Notes under the pieces: generated by a model
What the model saw: the letters and a program-made list of their open reading frames with translations, nothing else
Told to the model about the DNA's origin: nothing
Database searches by the model: none
Shown here: one piece after another, positions 9,966-23,724 of the stretch
How the letters are laid out: every line of letters begins with the position of its first letter
Position numbering within the stretch: the first letter of the stretch is position 1
Assembly: GCA_019914995.1 (NCBI GenBank)
Contig: CM034145.1
Span: forward strand, 682,001 to 746,000
Length of the DNA stretch: 64,000 nucleotides
Direction of reading: 5' to 3'
Origin: Acanthochlamys bracteata
Lineage: Eukaryota > Streptophyta > Magnoliopsida > Pandanales > Velloziaceae
Made by a program: the position numbers and the translations under genes

Positions 9966-12900
9966 CTAATAAGTTGCATGTTCCACCAAAATTTCACCAT
10001 CCTCGATAATCAAAGAAATTGCAGACACCACAAGCCTGCAACAGAGAATTTCTTTTTCGTCAATACAGGAAATTTGCTGAAAAGGATCTGCTACTAAAAG
10101 AAATCTAAGCTAAAAAAAGCAAAAATGAACTGAATCCTTCTGGAGCATGACACCCTTCACAGTAGTGAAACAGACATTTTCAGTTATACCAAAAGCATCT
10201 ATCATACAGTACATACCCAAAATGTTTAAAGTTCCTTTAAGTTTTAATAAAGCTATCAGTAAAAAAGAAACTTGTGAGAAAAATAATCACAAGTGTACAA
10301 TGAATAATAACTGAAGTCTAACTTTTACGGTAAAATAAAAATTACTAGATGTAGCTCATGGACTGCTAGACAATAAAAACAATTCCTACAGAAGTGCAAC
10401 ACAAGGTTGCGAATGAAGCTCAAACTTAATATGGAAGGATAATTCTGGAACACCACCTTTGATACTTTTCTCCACTACTTTAGTGCCTCTGTGTAAACAA
10501 ATGCGAGTAAGCTTTCACAGAAATCATCTGATGATAGCTACGGGACTGTCTAAAGTCGATCAATCTTACTTAGGGGACTGATACACCAGAATGATTTTAG
10601 CTAATACCTATCAAAATTTTAGGAAGGAAGAAGCATACCTGAATATGACTATGATAAATAGGATGAAATAAAAAGCAAGCTTGACCATCCTATACTTCTT
10701 CTCTTCATTTAATTGTCTAAAGACCTCTGTAACATCGATCAGATGCTTCCTTTTGGTATACCTGAGACCAACGCAGAAAGATATAAAAGAGATTTCCATT
10801 TGCTATTAAACCAAGAAAGTCAGAATGACATGCATGATGTTTGATAGACCAGACCTGACTGCATGAAAAAATTACAGAAATGTGCTGGCAGATTGTCTCA
10901 CTTGTCATTCTGCTTACAACTTTGCCAAGTCTATACAAAAGCTACTTGTTCCATCTTCACGTCTAGGTAAACATATTCAGAATGCAACCTATCAATGATC
11001 ACAAGTAGTAAGAAGATCTAACCTTATTTTGTGTTAGATAGCTGCTAACAGAAGGGAAGCTAATAGCACCCAAATCAGGAACCAAGAAGACCTTACTGAT
11101 TAGAGAATATATCTGAAATGAGGATAGAGGACTTTGACTTATTAGAATATTCTTAGGATGTTACAGATCATTTAGCTTCTAAAGGCATTACTCACTAGGC
11201 TCATATTTTTAGAAAACCATTTTTCAACTCATGCTCACATTGTCATCATGCAGAAGTTCACACTGTCATCAGACAGCATTTTGAAGCTATGTACAAGAAG
11301 ATGGAAGCGCCAGCAAGAACCAGAGTTTGCAATTCTGAGAGCAAGTCAATACACTGATCTTAAGGACAGAAGTGATGATTATTATGATGGTATACAGAAT
11401 GACAATGTAGAGGAACAAGCCTAGTGCATTTGGCATGAGCTTTCATTACATATAAGAAGAGCAGCTAGGAGGAACTTAAGAAGAAAAAAGAAGAAACCAA
11501 CAAAATGGAATGCTACAATATAGAGTGAACAACTTGAAGACCAATTGACATGCAAAGCCTAAAAAGAAAAGCTTGAAAAGAACCCAGTAGTTCATGAGGC
11601 CAGAAATAGACAGAAAGCCCAATATTATCTTGGCAAAAAATACACGATGGACAACTAGCCAACAGATACAGCAGGGTGGACTAAAGACATACGGCAGACT
11701 TGCATAAGATTGTTTCAGGACACTCAGACATACAAAGACCACAATATTCACTTAGGACAAGATATGATTAGATGAAGAGTTTGCTCGTTTGTCATGAATA
11801 CTTTTAATCAGGTCAAAGCTCAGTAGTGTCTTTTTTCAAATGTAACATGGAAAGTAATTATGTTTGTTAAACAGTGTCTGGCAGGAAAGATGCCTTCACA
11901 ATCTTTATGGCTAACACTGCATATAATACATATCCTAGATCTTTTAAGACAAATAAACATATGCAATCACAATCTACCAAAATGTGTAGAAATTATAAAT
12001 TATACACCAAGTTATCACCACTTTTCCATTTCTTATTTCACATTAGAGCAAGTAAGAAACCACCAAAAACAGTGATATCATAGATATGGCATATAACCTA
12101 ATGGCACAAAAACAATGTCAACAAATATGTAGACAGAAAAGGTTCAGAAATCAGAACAAATATTCATTGCCGATAAAGAAGTAGAAGTTTGGTAAAAGGC
12201 TAGCACTTACAGATTGACATGGAAGTAGGTTACAGGTGCCATAACTAGAAAAGGGAACCAATGCCATGTTAGGAGGAAAAGAAGGCAAAGAATTCCCTGA
12301 ACCATGTACTCTGGAAGTACAACAGCATTTATTCTAGAAGATGTATCATATGGATTTATATAATCGAACTCCAGATCGGATAAGTAAATAAGCTGCGCAG
12401 AAATGCTCAACAAACATATTAGGCACATTTTCAGAGAGCGAAATACATAGCTCACGCCATTATCAAACCAGCAAAACTTCCTTCACAACAGACAAGACAG
12501 CAGTAAGAAAAGAGCATGCCTCCTGTATGATGAAAGAATAAAAATAAACAAAGAAACAGTACAGGAAGAAGCTCAACTGAGAGAGGCCAAAAACAATTTT
12601 TAACAAAATTTAAGGGTTTACGGCATTGGCATAGTCATTCAATCTTCTGCGGAAGCAAATATTACTATACTCTACACTAACAAAGTAACTTACTAAGTAA
12701 TAGCCTTTCACATAAAGCTTGAGGAACTGTCTGTCTGATCCATTGTAACCTAATGATAGTAACCAAGTTCTCCTAGCAGATAACAGCAATACTAATATCA
12801 GATTTTATGTTTCTAAGACAGCATCCTATTTTTTCATGTAGGGAGCACCTTGTGGAGAACTTATGACCTCCAAAGTCTTGAAATGTATCACTATTACAGA

Positions 12901-13492
12901 CATAAATATACAGAGCAAAATTTATTAGCTAAAAAGAGCTTGCACTCATCGATCACTTTGTTAGAAAACAATGGTCACTTCTTCTTTGCTGCTTGCTCTA
13001 ATTCATGAATTAAACAACATGCTAGAAATTTAACCGGCTCAAGTAACATTTAACCCTAACTTCCATTTCAAGTCCCAGCTACTACTTGTCATCTAACATT
13101 GCAACTTCGATGTACTGCTGTCACAACATTAGGGAGCTTTTTCTTTTCAGCAGAAACAAATACTGCTCCTAAGATATGTGGTTTATGCAACATTTGACCC
13201 TAGTCTACTACTAATCCAACAATATAGCTACTAGCTAGTATCAGTTTCGAGCCCAAGCTATTTATTCTCATCAAATTTGGATAACACATAATTCAGCTAT
13301 TGTAATCAAACAAAAATATAAACGCTACTCGTTACTCACAAAATCATCGAGGTTTACCGGTAGTAGATAGAAATGAAATGTCAATACAGATTAGAAACAG
13401 GAATTCCCTAAACGAACCTGATAAGCAGCGAGAGCGATGAGAGCGATTGCGGAGACGAAGGAGAAGAGCCACAACACCAGCTCCCACGCCAT
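9966..13492 (-). CDS. Cornichon-family ER cargo receptor
   Basis: Four exons encode 149 residues: 13492-13418, 12392-12211, 10761-10639 and 10035-9966. All junctions are GT-AG and the summed length (450 bases with stop) stays in frame. The protein begins MAWELVLWLFSF and carries the cornichon signature: LSDLEFDYINPYDTSSRIN, then PEYMVQGILC, LLTWHWFPF, then KRKHLIDVTEVFRQLN and EKKYRMVKLAFYF. Three to four hydrophobic segments are visible. Cornichon proteins sit in ER and early Golgi membranes and help load transmembrane cargo into COPII vesicles; this is family knowledge. The last exon encodes a short variable tail starting RLVVSAISL and ending in a stop at 9966. The head-to-head neighbour is the OTU protease gene. 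Confidence 0.92.
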
Positions 13493-15881
13493 TGATGGAG
13501 ACTGAAAGCTTGAAAGAGAGAAGGCTCACTCAAAAATCAGAGAGAGAAGAAATCATCGAGATTTCTTAAATTCAACTTCTGATTGGTTAATTGATCTATT
13601 AATGAACAACAGAAGAACAGAGAAGAAAATTTTTCTCTGGAATTTTTTTGGAAAATTTTTGGGGAGACAGAGCAGCGCGAGAAATTTCAGAAGTAAGAAT
13701 ATTAAGTGGGATTTAAATTAAGTGTTTTCTTGTTTCTAACACTGAGAATTTTTAAGTTAAAAATTAAAAAAATACTATTTCCTATTTTGCAAGAAAGGTG
13801 GCCAATATTTTGTTTTCATCAAACTATCTCTCGTTCCTGAAATGGAAAAACTTAGTGTAGATAATATCTTGTGTACCGTCACACCAAAATCCTGATTACG
13901 TGACGAATTGTTGATGGGTATAGGCAGGGGTAGAGGTCACTACGAGCAATTAGAGCTACGTCACATAGGGAAAATTTTGGTAATCCTGTTTCACATGATA
14001 TTTTCCTTGATGATAATTCTACAAATAGACCCTTCATATTGCGATACTTGACTATGTTAGCTTGATTATGAAAATATATTATCATTAGTAGCTGATTTTC
14101 CAAAACATCTTTCTTTTTGTATTGTAATAAGAACATTAAATTTTCAAAATTTTCTGAGATAGTTGGTTTTCTCAAGTTAGAGAAATCTAGAATCTCTTAG
14201 AAACTTGCCGCCGAGTTTTACTTTTCCATGGATTCTTCTCTTCACGCTCGCCAGTTTCATTTCTGGTGGGTAAGAAAACTTGAATTGTCATTTAGTTTAA
14301 CTCATTCTTCCAACAACTTATATAATCGAGTTTTTGGATGTCTGATTTCGATGTGGATCTTCGATTTCCTTTTCTGTAAGATTTATTCTCTAATTCCGAA
14401 ATCCAATTCCACATGTTTTTATCTCTAATTTGGTATTGTTTCGTCTTGTGTTTTTGTTTTGGGATAATATAGGTTGTATGAAGTAGTAATTGATGAGAGA
14501 TAGCTTTAAATTGGAAAAAAAGAAATTTTGTTGTCTTTGTATAATTTTTTGATAATTATTGTTGTGTGTGTTTGTGAGTTGATGCAGGATAAGAGTGGTC
14601 AGACAAATGGTCCGTGTAAATTTTGTTTACTTTTCTAGTTAGAATGTGTTTTTAGACTAATATGTTCTTGCTAACAAGTATTTCTTGGCTGGATACGTAT
14701 TCGTTAGCAGAAATTGCAGATAAGAAGTTTGTTTGTAGGCGATCTTGAATAAGCTAGTGATGGCAGTGACAAACTAAATCTACAGACCAATAAATTTACA
14801 GTTTAGATGCAAGAAGCAATAAAAAGTTTTAGAACTTTAAAGCTGAAAGTATTTAGCTTTGTTTGGCATGAAGGATAGGATAGGACTGATTAGTATGATT
14901 ATGTGGGAAGCCATTGCACTTTATGAGATTGGGAATCCTAGTTCCATTTTAGTTAGAGCTTATAAGATAATAAGTGGATTGGTTGCTTGAGTCCTACTAC
15001 TATGCCGGAGGTATTTGGTTAATTGGTGCAAGTATTATGATCACACTGGTTAATTGCTTAAAATTTGCTTCTTTCTATCATCATAGAGAAAGAATAGAAC
15101 TCGGGTCTAAGTTCTTGTTCCTTCTCAGCTGATGCTCTATGAAATTTGTGATTAAGATCGCCTGAGCCATATCCTAGTTAAAATTCCCATTGATTCTATC
15201 CTTTACTATTTCACATGCCAGGGAGAACGCCTAAGTTGATTTTTCTTTAATTGACAAAGGACATGTTCATTATTTTGGTGCCATTCATAGATACGGAATT
15301 TACTTTTGGGATTAATCTAAGGAGAAACTGAGGTTTTTGCCAGTTTACTTTGTTTTGCTAAGAGTATATACTTGAACTTATGCATAATGTCTCTTCCTAT
15401 TCTTTCAGTGAGGGTAATATATATAAAACCTTGAAACTATAGTTAGCTGTAACATTGATCTGCTGGATGCACAGTTCACCACTTCTATTCAGAAATAATA
15501 GTAGCTTAGATGCTATAACTTGATTATTGAGATTACAGGATCTAGAAACAAATTTGGAATGGGGCCATGTTCCTGAAAATGCCATAGAAATTCAAAGAAT
15601 TAGGTAGTCTACAAAACAGAAAGCTCTATTACGTATTCTTGTTAGGGCCTCAAGTTTATTGTTGACATATAGTAGCTACACATAGTTGACTATAATTTAC
15701 GTCTAGCAACAGGCTCTTAATACTCGGTCATGACATTGTTTGACTGCAGATTGTGAGCATTATTCTGGCTTTTTTACATTTCTTGAAACCTGAGACTCAA
15801 AACAAGGATATGTTCGTGGCTGTGATTAACTGTGCAGGCATTAATCCTTGCCCTGCTCTTATATGAAAATATTCAAAGGAG
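13493..15881. promoter_or_regulatory. Divergent intergenic region and OTU leader
   Basis: The cornichon start (13492, minus) and the OTU gene (plus) diverge from here, so the interval from 13500 to about 14200 probably holds both promoters. At 14228 an ATG opens MDSSLHARQFHFWW and runs straight into a GTAAGA donor at about 14269, so this could be a first exon or an upstream ORF of the OTU transcript. The rest, to 15881, is intron-like T-rich sequence. Confidence 0.4.
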
Positions 15882-17569
15882 ATGCTGAGTTCTGTACAAG
15901 CAGGTCCTTTGGCAAGAGCCAGTTTGCACTACCTTAGAAAGGGATACACAGGGTTGAGTATATGCAAAACCTCTAACATTTTATATGTTGGCTGTAACAC
16001 ATCAAAAGGTATCTCTGGTAGTTTTCTTTCCAGAGAAGAACGAAGATCGCATCCATTAAAGATGACTACCAAATTAACTCTACTTGGGGGACAGCTACAT
16101 GTTAGACTGTCATCAGAACAGCTACGTGTGAAGCTAAAGGTCACGCTACCAGCACAGGAGAAAGCTCCAAGAGTTGGTTGGAGTGCAAGATATGCATCTC
16201 GGGTGCTTGGTGCTTGTGCTTCAGCTGGGATGTGCTTGAGCTTTTCAACATCTTCACCTGTTTATGCTGAAGCGATCAAGGAAGATAATGAAATTGATAA
16301 ATGCAATGAAGCATCATCCAATACTTCTCATGGAAAAAAGATTTACAAAGACTATTCCATAACAGGTGAGTAAAAGGTACCGTTGCTATGATACTTTTAC
16401 TATTTCAAAATTACATCAGACAGAGTGTTGATATGCTATGTAATGATGTGCCAAGCTAATTGATCCTTACATCCTACCGAATATTATTATGGGCTTGTAG
16501 GTATACCAGGAGATGGCAGATGCTTGTTCCGGTCAGTGGCCCATGGGGCATGCATTCGTTCTGGCAAACCCATTCCTAATGAGACCCTTCAAAGGCAATT
16601 GGCAGATGAGCTGCGGGAAAGGGTACGCTTTAGGTGCTCTGTGTGATTGTATAGTTGGAAAGCTCGAATGAGATTGTTCCCTTTTTTCAACTTTTTAGAG
16701 ACGAGCTTCCTTGGACCTTGTTTTTTAGGTTATATAAAAGTATGTTTCTCTTATTGTAGCCTCCTTGAGTCAAGTCCTTCTTTGTCTCTATTATCCAGGT
16801 TGCTGATGAATTTATTAAGCGGCGAGCAGAAACAGAATGGTAAGATATGCTAGTTGTTACTCTAATTGACTTATTTTCATATAATTGTACTATGGTTATA
16901 TTGTGTCATTTGTAGTTCCAGTGAAGGTTTTCAAACCTCTTGAGATACCAAAATCTGATCAGCATTTAACAGCAGCTTGTATCTGTTCTTGTGAACTCCT
17001 TAAACTGTTCTTCATTACTTGTTCATGGTTGAATAGTTTCTGCTGTCATGTTTGTTCAATGCATGATTATGGCTGCCAATTTCAGCTGAGAGCAAACTAG
17101 CTTTATTGCCTTTACTCAGAAAGAAGAAAGATCAATTGGCTGATGAAACCCTTCTTCATAGGTTCGTCGAAGGAGATTTTGATACTTACATCTCTCATAT
17201 TAGAAGACCACATGTATGGGGAGGTGAACCAGAATTGCTTATGGCATCACATGTTCTAGAGTAAGCAACTTTAATCTTCTATCCTTTTTATTTATCCTGC
17301 AAGCTATCCTCTGCCACTTTCAATGCATTCTTTCTAAGTGTCTGCATATACTGAATGCCAGTACTGAACTGATTCTGTGCTACATACTTGTCTGCAGGAT
17401 GCCCATAACTGTTTATATGCATGATGAGGACTCTGGTGGTTTGATAGCAATTGCCGAATACGGCCAAGAGTATGGTTCTGAGAATCCAATTAGAGTCCTT
17501 TATCATGGCTTTGGCCACTATGATGCACTCCAAATTCCAGGAAGGAAGGGCGCCAAATCAAGACTGTAG
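15882..17569 (+). CDS. OTU-domain cysteine protease (deubiquitinase), OTU4-like
   Basis: Five exons encode 305 residues: 15882-16365, 16501-16622, 16799-16839, 17162-17260 and 17398-17569. All introns are GT-AG and the total of 918 bases keeps frame. The OTU domain starts near residue 160 with ITGIPGDGRCLFRSVAHG, giving catalytic Asp166 and Cys169. The catalytic His is His289 in GFGHYDAL near the C-terminus. OTU enzymes cleave ubiquitin chains. The first 150 residues have no known domain; they are rich in Ser, Arg and Lys with a hydrophobic stretch (VLGACASAGMCLSF), so a plastid or membrane-targeting role is possible but inferred. The start is the first Met in the long exon; an upstream ATG exon at 14228 could extend or regulate it. 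The resemblance is to Arabidopsis OTU4 (recalled as At3g57810). Confidence 0.9.
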
Positions 17570-19019
17570 CCATATGGACCAGTTTGTGAGTTAATGCACA
17601 TCTTTCATTGTTGTATCCTTTTGTCCTGTCTTATGAGCTTGTTATCACAACACTGAAGTTTACATGTTATCTCAATAGATGAAGTGCTACTAGTCCATAT
17701 TCAGTCTGTTTGAGACAATCTGATTCTGATACCGTAGGTGACGAGGAAAACTTATAGCTTATCTAGGGACAAAGACAGAATATGTATGCTGATTGACAAA
17801 TAGCTTATACGGAAATACTTTACTGCCCTTTTACTCCATTGTTTCTATGACTCAATTTGTGGCAAGTTCATACAAGTTTTCTTTTTAAAGAAACTTCTGT
17901 GAGGAAGATCCTCATGCAACTGTTACCTTCATGGCTTTTATACCTACTGAAGAACTCCAGTACAACTAGTAATCAATTGCATCTTTCTGATTGCAGAATT
18001 GAAGAGTGTAGCTGTATACTTATTTTCACCTCATTCAATCATGGATGAAGCAGGGAAGTAAAGAGCAAGGAAACAAAAACACACAGCACTTGTTTAATAT
18101 CTGCCAAAAGTTAGCAATTCCTCATTTCCAATTTCTAATAATGATATGTGTTTGCATTCACAGCAACCCTTGTCTACCTATTTGGCCGGTGATGTGTATT
18201 ATGTTCTTATTATTTAGATGACCAGTATCACTGTTCTATTTAACAGCTGTAATGAAACAACTGCAACTGTACAAAGTTTATCTTTTTCCAGGAATAACCT
18301 TTTAATATGTGAATCCAACCAACCTCTCTCTCATATTGATCCAAACAGATGGCTCAAATCCAAGTCTGTCTGCTCACTGTTTGTCAGCTAACCAATATCA
18401 ATTCTAACCCGTTAACAAACCTAAACTAGGTTATTAACTTTTGAAAACACAATGGTTATTTTATTGTAACAACCAGATACAAGACAAGCCGGAATCGCGG
18501 GCGAAGCTTTTGCAAGAAGTCCGCACGATGCGGGTATGAAATCTACCATTGGATATTTCAACTTTTAGGCATGTGCTGATCAGGTAATAAGGCTGCAATG
18601 AAACCCCCACCTTAAGGTAGTAAAAGGCATTGAAACACTTTCAGGCGGGCTCGTGTTTCAAAGATTCAACGTAAATCATGCAGTCTTCTGAAAGTTCACC
18701 CTCTACTATGCCATTGACTATACTACCCTTGTACTACTACTCTTTCAACTATCGCTTTCTTCTTGATTTCTAGTACGGAAGAGTGCATCATTCAGGTCCA
18801 CTTTAAGGGTAGTTTAGCCAAATCAGCACAATTATTTTCAAACCACTACTTAAAAACTCTTTATTTAGATATAATATTAATAGATCACCATACTACCCTT
18901 TTATTAGAACTATTGCTTTCTACAAATTCGTGCTTTCAAGGTTTCAACACCTCGAAAACCGTGCATGAAATAAGGGCAATATCGTCACTCACGTTCTCAA
19001 TCCTTTTTTAAACTAAATC
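17570..19019. other. OTU 3' flank and LRR-kinase promoter
   Basis: The first few hundred bases are the likely OTU 3' UTR. The interval 18700-18910 holds three copies of the 9-mer AAGGGTAGT or its complement (complement near 18724 and 18895, direct near 18805), inside longer direct repeats that share 'atactaccctt' and 'aactat-gctttct'. These lie 120-300 bases before the LRR-kinase start, so a promoter role is possible. No gene was recognised. Confidence 0.35.
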
Positions 19020-19076
19020 ATGCCCTCTTTCTCCTCCTACTTCCCTTCATTTTTCTGCAACACTTCGCCGGAGAAA

Positions 19077-21856
19077 ATGTTGACCGTGCTGTTACTAACG
19101 TTAACTTTCTTCTCCGCAACAGCGTTGACTCCGGACGGTCTCGCCTTACTAGCATTAAAGTCAGCGTTGACTCCCGATACCTCATCGGCGTTAACCACGT
19201 GGCGTTCAACCGACTCAACGCCATGCAAATGGAGCGGGATCTCTTGCCACGTGTACGGTCATGTCAGTTCGATCTCTCTCTCTGGTCTCTCTCTTTCCGG
19301 TTATCTACCTTCTGAGCTCTCTGCTCTCGGTAACCTTACCGCTTTAAATCTTTCGAATAATTCGTTCACCGGCGCAATACCGCCTTCTCTCAGTAACCTT
19401 ACCGCCCTTGAAGCACTTGTCCTTTCTCATAACTCGTTCACTGGAGCAATCCCCTCTCAGCTTGGTAACCTTAGCGCTCTTACCCATCTCGATCTTTCGC
19501 ATAACTCTTTAACCAATGCTGTACCACTGGAGATCGGTAACCTTTCCGTACTGTCTTCGATCGACTTATCGTCAAACAAACTTAGTGGAAGGATACCGAG
19601 GGAGTTATCGAAACTTCAGAAGCTTTCTGGCGTTTTGAATTTGTCGGATAACTGGTTTTCTGGAACAATCCCGGCGGAGTTTGGGAACTTGCCTGTTGCA
19701 GTGAGCTTGGATTTAAGAAACAATAAGCTTTCTGGTGAGGTACCGCAGGTTGGATCGTTGCTGAATCAAGGCCCCACGGCGTTTTCCGGTAACTTAGGAC
19801 TATGTGGGTTTCCGTTGAAGAATTTATGCCCTGGTGATTCGAAACAAGACCCGAAAGTTCCCCGAGCAACTGTTAATTTCACTTCATCTCCAGGCATTGC
19901 AACAGTATTACCGCAGCAGGGATCAAGGGTGAAAACTAGAGTAGCGATACCTTTGCTTGCAGTGGTTGCTGTTGCAGCGATTGCTTCTGCGATTGCAATT
20001 CAATGTTGGATTCGGAAACGGCGCAGAGGAACTGAAAGTGAGAGAAAGAAGAATAAGAAAGAAAGGAGTCATTTTGCAGCTGATGGAGAGAGTAATAAGA
20101 GGGGAAGAGAGGTTTATGTGGCTGTTGATGAAGGGTTTAGTGTGGAGCTTGAAGAATTGCTTCGTGCATCGGCCTATGTGGTCGGTAAAAGTAGAGGAGG
20201 GATTGTTTATAGGGTTGTCATTGGTGGTGGCAAGGGCGGGGCGGTAGCGGTGAGACGGTTGAGCGAAGGGGAGGAGGAAGGGGAAGGTGAACCTGCTGCA
20301 GACGAGTGGAAGAGGAGAAGAGCATTTGAATCAGAGGCTATGGCTATTGGCCGAGCAAGACATGCGAATGTGGTTTGGTTGCGTGCTTTCTACTATGCCC
20401 CTGATGAAAGGCTGCTCATCTATGACTACATCCCCAACGGCACCCTACATTCTGCGTTACATGGTACAACTTCAAAGCCTAGATCATTGAGCTTTGAATT
20501 ACTTGTGCAACGAAATTACCTTAATATCTTGTAGTATGCTTTGTGTAGTGTTAATTGTATAGCTCTCTTCATGTTGCTAATTGTAGCACAAAGTTCTTGG
20601 TGCAGATTATTTGTCAAAAAACATTCGAAATTACACGGTTTTTGTTGCTAATTGAACTTCCATAGTATTGGATGCAATTGTCTAGTGTGGTCACGCTATA
20701 TAACTCATGACTGTGCAAGATTTTGATTGTAATAGGAAATTATGACGTTAGGTAGGTAATATCTCCTGGAACCTAGGATAGTGACCAAGGAATATAATCT
20801 AGGCAGATTACAGAGTTCCTTTTTCTATTTGGTAACCTCAATCATATCTTCACTACTACCATGAAATTAATCTAATCAGGTTTAGGTCATCTTATTGAAG
20901 TCAACATTTGCTAGAGTGCTAAGTTATAGTCTAGAAATTCCAGTAGTAAATGAACCTAAACTTATGTTAACTTACATTTCAGATATTCCTGTGCCATAAG
21001 TCTTATTGGTATTAGAAATTTCTAGCAGTTTCTTCTATTGTCCCCTTACATAGTGCATGCTGAGAGTCATGTTGACAAACTTCCCTCAATTCTGAGTAAT
21101 TGTTATGCAACTCTGCACATCTATGGCAACCTTGTGTATTGTATGCCAAAGTAAGCACTTCAAATCAAATGCTAGACAGAAGTTTTTATGATAATCGTGT
21201 TTCACGTATGTGTGGCAGGTTCGTTTCAGCAAACAGGATCAGGGTCAGTGACACCTCTGCCGTGGGCATCTAGGCTAGCTATCATCCAAGGTGCTGCTAG
21301 AGGGCTTGCTTTCCTTCATGAGTGCAGCCCCCGGAAGTACATTCACGGAAACATCAAGACCTCCAAGATCCTTTTGGATGATGACCTGAACCCCTATATT
21401 TCTGGCTTCGGTCTTACACGGCTTATTTCTGGAACCAACTGCAAGCTCTCACAGTCTTCATCCAAGAAGCTTACATCTGGCCACCTTGCTGCTATCTCAT
21501 CAAATGGAGCCTACCTATCCCCCGAGGCACGATCTCCGGGAAACGTTATTACTCAAAAAGCTGATGTCTATGCATTTGGTATTGTACTACTTGAAGTGCT
21601 TACAGGGAGACAACCTGGGATGCGGCCTGAACATGAGAATGTGGAGCTGGAGGCTTTTGTCAGAAGAGCTTTTAAGGAAGAAAGGCCACTCTCAGAAGTG
21701 GTTGACCCGGCCTTGCTGCACGAGGTATATGCCAAAAAACAAGTCCTCTCTGTTTTTCATGTCGCTCTTAGCTGCACCGATGCTAATCCAGAGTTGAGAC
21801 CTCGAATGAAATCCGTCTCTGATAACCTGGAGAACATTGGAACACCAGCAATGTAG
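19077..21856 (+). CDS. LRR receptor-like protein with pseudokinase domain
   Basis: Two exons (to 20463, then 21219-21856) are joined in phase through a GT-AG intron of 755 bases. I chose the Met at 19077 because it directly precedes a signal peptide (MLTVLLLTLTFFSATA). An in-frame Met at 19020 would add 19 residues and give 693 in total. Next come an LRR N-terminal cap with WSGISC, about six LRRs (NSFTGAIP repeated), and a transmembrane segment (AIPLLAVVAVAAIASAIA) followed by KRRR. The kinase domain begins at LLRASAYVVGKSRGGIVYRV. It keeps the VAVRR lysine, but the catalytic loop reads YIHGNIKTSKILL instead of HRD..N, and DFG is replaced by GFG. It is therefore probably catalytically dead and acts as a scaffold or co-receptor. 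The pattern matches the group I recall as At2g42290/At3g57830. Confidence 0.9.
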
Positions 21857-23720
21857 TTGTAGCTTCTTCTGACAAAAGGAGTAGAGCAACTTGCAACTTT
21901 TCTTCTTTTTTTCCTGTATGTTAACTATTAGAATTATGAAAAACAGCTTAGTTTCGAGTTAAACTACTAATGGATTGTAGCTACTACCTACTACAATTGA
22001 ACACCTTTGTATGTGCTCTTCTTTTGAAGCCATGTTATATTTTCTTTGCTTTGTTGAATGCAATCTAACCTGAATGTAATCTTCGATGGTTGGCAATCTC
22101 TTTTATCTACTGCGTTCGTAAAGAACAAAATCTTTACTTTGAACTGTTAACCGAAATACTCCAGTGATTGCTTATGTAAAAACTAAAAAGTAGTTTTCTT
22201 GCTAGATTTAATTTGTAAATCGTCTCTGACCATCTAGCGTTTCATCAGTACTATGCAATGTAGCTTCTACGTTTTCTTGTGCTTACACTGCGTGGTTAAT
22301 GTTTTCATAATTTTTCTTCTGGAGCTAGCTGATGAATTATTGGCCGTACTGGTTTTGTGTTTCAAAGAAAGTTTACATTCGGAAGCTATGAAATCTCACA
22401 CTAAAAAAACGTTGTGGTTGAACGTAGCTGCTGAAGTTGAAGCATTTGTGTTCGTGTTCTTGTGCTTTTTGGGCAGCCTTTGAAGAAATCACTTCAAATT
22501 GGAACATATGTTACAATAGCTGTACACTAGGAGATTTCATCTTATTGTTAGAGATATACAATATTGGAGGAGCTAATCAAAATAAGCACTCACTAAATAA
22601 TTTGGTCCATGTATTAGAAAACAAAATTCAATTCAAAAGTCAAACTATCGGCTCCGATAATACTATTGAGGAGATGCAATAGCGTATGAGCTAATCAAAA
22701 TAAACCATCTAAAAAATTCAGTTCATATGTTAAAAAATTTAGTCCAATTCAGTCAATAGATTATAAAACTATCTTTTATATTGATTTTTTTTTTTATTTA
22801 TTTTTTAAAATGAGATTAATTTATTCACTCTTGAATTTAACACCTTCTGCTCAACACCTGTGTGGTTTCTTCCGTTCTTTCAATTGATTGTTATTGAAAG
22901 ACAATTTTCTAGTGATCTTAAGTGAGAACTATCTTCTTCTATATTATCGGATACCAATGGTAAGCAACTAAGGTAAACAATGTCGAACTGAACCTCTTTC
23001 ACAGTTGTGTTTTAGGATGCATAAACATCAAATATCTAAGTAGCTATCTATTATGTTCAACAAAATTACGTCTCTTGAAAATATATCAAATAAAAGTCTG
23101 TAAAACTTCTATTGCAAATAAGACGTAAATATGGACGAGTCAAGCTGACCCAGCCCGATCAAATGAGTTGTGTGGGTCGGGTCGGGTCGGCTCGGCCCTG
23201 TTATAATTTTCTTAGCTCGATTCTATTAATTTATCCGTTTTATTTTTCATTTTTATATAATAAATAGAAAGAATGAAATTTAAAAATTATTTCAAAAAAT
23301 TATTATTAACATAAAAATAAAATATAAATATTTTTTTATTAAAAAAAATTATGATACATTGACGTACTCAATTATCAGTATTGACTAAGTCAACGTTCAA
23401 TATTGATCGATCAATATGCATAATGATTGGACAGACAGGTGGTCACAATGAGTTAATAATATCAGTTCTATACTGTCTGACGGACTGCATCGGATCGCTT
23501 GGAATTTTGTAACTGTTCATGAGATGGACAGAACAAATTTTGAACTAATTGGTCAAACTACAGGCCGGACTATTTAGTTCTGCCAATATTTATACATCTA
23601 ATTGCAAAGCAACACAATAGCATTGTCATATTTAATTATTGAATAGATTGTGGAACTCTAGCTACTACTATCTGTTCTTTTAAATAAAGAAGTTGCTTCC
23701 ATCCAACTGGTAAGTGACTG
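21857..23720. other. Intergenic spacer
   Basis: LRR-kinase 3' UTR, then A+T-rich spacer. At 23140-23200 a G+C-rich patch carries 'ctgacccagcccg' and a triple 'gggtc' run, typical of decayed plant DNA-transposon ends. The same 13-mer recurs on the same strand near 26720. No gene was recognised. Confidence 0.35.
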
Positions 23721-23724
23721 AAAA

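Noticed and set aside
21188-21856. Second exon of the LRR receptor as a separate small kinase gene
   Set aside because: The ATG at 21188 lies in intron sequence before the acceptor at 21218. The exon joins exon 1 in phase and completes one kinase domain.
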